Shown piece by piece: positions 62,807-64,000 of a DNA stretch of 64,000 nt. Origin of the DNA: Propionigenium maris DSM 9537. Lineage in GTDB: Bacteria; Fusobacteriota; Fusobacteriia; Fusobacteriales; Fusobacteriaceae. A program made the translations under genes and the position numbers. The stretch covers positions 62,001 to 126,000 of the forward strand of contig NZ_BSDY01000009.1 in assembly GCF_027925155.1 (NCBI RefSeq), given 5' to 3'. Position 1 is the stretch's first letter, and each line of letters begins with the position of its first letter. The notes beneath the pieces were generated by a model. It ran no database searches. It was given only the letters and a program-made list of their open reading frames with translations, and was not told the origin of the DNA.

Positions 62807-63436
62807 ATGAAAAAATATTCGCATATGGAAGAATACCTGAACTCAATTAGTCACTACCTTGGAGCAGGAATGGCAGTTGTTGGACTAGGATTTCTTGTTA
62901 TGAGAGCTGTACGTCTGGGAGATATAAACCATGTGGTCAGCTTCACTATCTTTGGTAGCGCACTTATTCTATTATATACTATGTCTGGAACCTATCACCT
63001 TCTATATCCTGGAAGAACTAAGGACATATTTAAAATATTGGATCATTCAGCTATATATATATTAATATCGGGATCATATACCCCCTACCTGCTAACTGTT
63101 GTAGAGGGAAGATCCGCTATTATTCTCTTGGTTATACAGTGGGGACTTACCCTTGCCGGAATTATCTTTAAGTTAAAGTTTACAGGAAGGTTTACCCTTG
63201 TTTCCACCCTGATCTATCTCTTTATGGGTTGGATGGTAATGTTTATCTTCAAGAACCTTAAGATGAACCTGGATCCCCTGTCACTTAAACTGCTTATTGC
63301 AAGTGGAATAACCTACACTGTGGGAGCTGTATTTTATCTTATGAAGAATGTAAGGTATACCCATGTAGTTTGGCACCTATTTGTAGTGGGAGGAAGTGTT
63401 CTAAACTACCTTTCCATCTACTATTCAGTATCTTAA
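62807..63436 (+). CDS. Haemolysin III / PAQR-family membrane protein
   Basis: A 209-residue protein with seven membrane helices. Family residues are present: EEYLNSISHYLGAG at the N-terminus, SGTYHLLY in the second helix region, KILDHSAIYILISGSYTPYLL and YTHVVWHLFVVGGSVLNYLSI near the C-terminus, giving the Ser, Asp and His set of the presumed zinc site of PAQR/HlyIII proteins. Bacterial members are widespread; true haemolytic function is rarely shown. AAAGGAGG precedes the ATG. Confidence 0.92.
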   Translation: MKKYSHMEEYLNSISHYLGAGMAVVGLGFLVMRAVRLGDINHVVSFTIFGSALILLYTMSGTYHLLYPGRTKDIFKILDHSAIYILISGSYTPYLLTVVEGRSAIILLVIQWGLTLAGIIFKLKFTGRFTLVSTLIYLFMGWMVMFIFKNLKMNLDPLSLKLLIASGITYTVGAVFYLMKNVRYTHVVWHLFVVGGSVLNYLSIYYSVS

Positions 63437-63447
63437 AAAAATAACTT

Positions 63448-63480
63448 TAGAGGAACCTATAGAGGTTCCTCTTTTTTTAT
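63448..63480 (+). terminator. Terminator of the haemolysin III gene
   Basis: AGAGGAACCT-ATAG-AGGTTCCTCT followed by a run of T's. Confidence 0.93.
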
Positions 63481-63784
63481 CCCCACTTCTTTCCATATGC
63501 GAACTCAAGACTTTTATTTGCGATCACAGACCGTTTAAGAGACTATAACTCCCCCTCTACTTCCGTACTAATATAAAGTTATTATAAGCTCATTAGTGCT
63601 ATTTTATTAGAATCGATATGACCTCATTCTTCAGAATTTTAGATTAAAATTCAGTATTATATTTTTACTACTAACTTAAAAAATGGTGCATAAAAAAAGT
63701 ATTGTTTTTTTATAAAAATATGTTGTTTTTTTCTTCACAATATGTTATAAATCCATATAACTTAATTTAAGAGGAGGGATCAGG
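63481..63784. other. Gene-free AT-rich stretch
   Basis: A 304-base intergenic region; no ORF, repeat or hairpin of note. It ends in GAGGAGGG, the ribosome binding site of the next gene. Confidence 0.5.
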
Positions 63785-64000
63785 ATGATTACAGCTGCTG
63801 TTGTTCTAGTTGTGTTTATGGCTGCTTCGTATTGTGCAAAAAATTGTGACGGGATTGGATACCAGAGTAGAGGTATTGGAATATTAGAGGACATCAAGCT
63901 GATGTATTGCTTTGATTCCAATGGATACAATGCCAAAGGGTATGACAAGAACGGATACGACAAAGACGGATACAATGAGTTCGGTTATGACAAGTTCGGA
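63785..64000 (+). CDS. GYDxx-pentapeptide-repeat protein (3' end outside window)
   Basis: ATG 63785 follows GAGGAGGGATCAGG and the frame is open to the window's end (72 residues). Residues 1-18 form a hydrophobic signal or anchor (MITAAVVLVVFMAASYC). A linker follows, and from about residue 48 a tandem five-residue repeat: GYNAK, GYDKN, GYDKD, GYNEF, GYDKF. Gly-Tyr-Asp/Asn is invariant and positions 4-5 vary. Such Gly-Tyr-Asp repeats suggest an extracellular or cell-surface, perhaps cation-binding, domain. Repeat number and C-terminus are unseen. The opposite strand's open frame in this region is a shadow of the repeats. Confidence 0.75.
   Translation, partial: MITAAVVLVVFMAASYCAKNCDGIGYQSRGIGILEDIKLMYCFDSNGYNAKGYDKNGYDKDGYNEFGYDKFG

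Noticed and set aside
63745..63975. 76-residue minus-strand open frame of Tyr/Pro/Leu/Ser repeats
   Set aside because: Reverse-complement shadow of the GYDxx repeat gene.
1..64000. CRISPR arrays, tRNA and rRNA genes
   Set aside because: Looked for regularly spaced repeats, GGTTCGAATCC-type T-loops and rRNA cores; none seen by eye.

Overview
The window comes from an AT-rich bacterium with a two-membrane envelope: it encodes OmpA-type proteins, a Pal-like lipoprotein and many lipobox proteins. It also carries RNase M5 and an EbsC/YbaK-type deacylase, strong AGGAGG ribosome binding sites and very regular U-tract terminators. That mixture fits Fusobacteriota of the Ilyobacter/Propionigenium/Cetobacterium kind; this is an inference from gene content, not a database match. 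A parA-parB pair of plasmid or second-replicon type (33.4-35.2 kb) raises the possibility that the window lies on a megaplasmid or second chromosome. No rRNA, tRNA or CRISPR array was found.

Layout. 1-4.5 kb: the end of an EAL phosphodiesterase, a Cys-rich YkgJ-like protein, an HTH regulator coupled to a type IV pilin-like gene, a YbaK deacylase, three small proteins and a candidate structured RNA with its own promoter and terminator. 4.5-17.2 kb (minus strand): GNAT and aminopeptidase P, proC, an HD-GYP response regulator paired with a 1662-residue BvgS-like hybrid kinase with three periplasmic sensor domains, then viaA and ravA. 17.3-23.9 kb: a complete sialic acid operon (lacI-type regulator, nanA, TRAP transporter siaPQM, nanK, nanE) with a readable promoter and operator. 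24-33 kb: membrane proteins (DUF389, YczE, APC permease), an alpha/beta hydrolase, a diguanylate cyclase and small or secreted proteins. 33-35.3 kb: a tiny gene, a candidate sRNA and parAB. 35-38 kb: a CatB-like acetyltransferase, lipoproteins and an EamA exporter.

38.3-44.4 kb holds ilvE-D-B-H-C, which makes valine and isoleucine from their keto-acid precursors. Upstream is a consensus promoter, a 21-codon leader peptide rich in Ile/Val/Leu codons, an antiterminator strand and an intrinsic attenuator, so the operon appears to be controlled by ribosome-mediated attenuation. 44.8-47.0 kb is a decayed REC-PAS-GGDEF-EAL gene. 47.7-50.1 kb has a glycine-riboswitch-like RNA, then a CaCA-family Na+/Ca2+ exchanger in an operon with a IIA-Glc-like protein; a second IIA-Glc lies at 54.3 kb. 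Between them are a MATE exporter, a Crp/Fnr regulator and an IS91-type element. 54.9-64 kb contains an OmpA porin, a radical SAM protein, a second Crp/Fnr protein, a TPR lipoprotein, a degenerate galactokinase-like half-protein, RNase M5, a Pal-like lipoprotein, a haemolysin III homologue and the start of a GYDxx-repeat protein.

Two themes recur. One is cyclic-di-GMP signalling: EAL, HD-GYP, GGDEF and a dead composite protein. The other is RNA-based control: the ilv attenuator, two riboswitch-like regions, an intra-operon attenuator in the sia genes and a small RNA next to parB.
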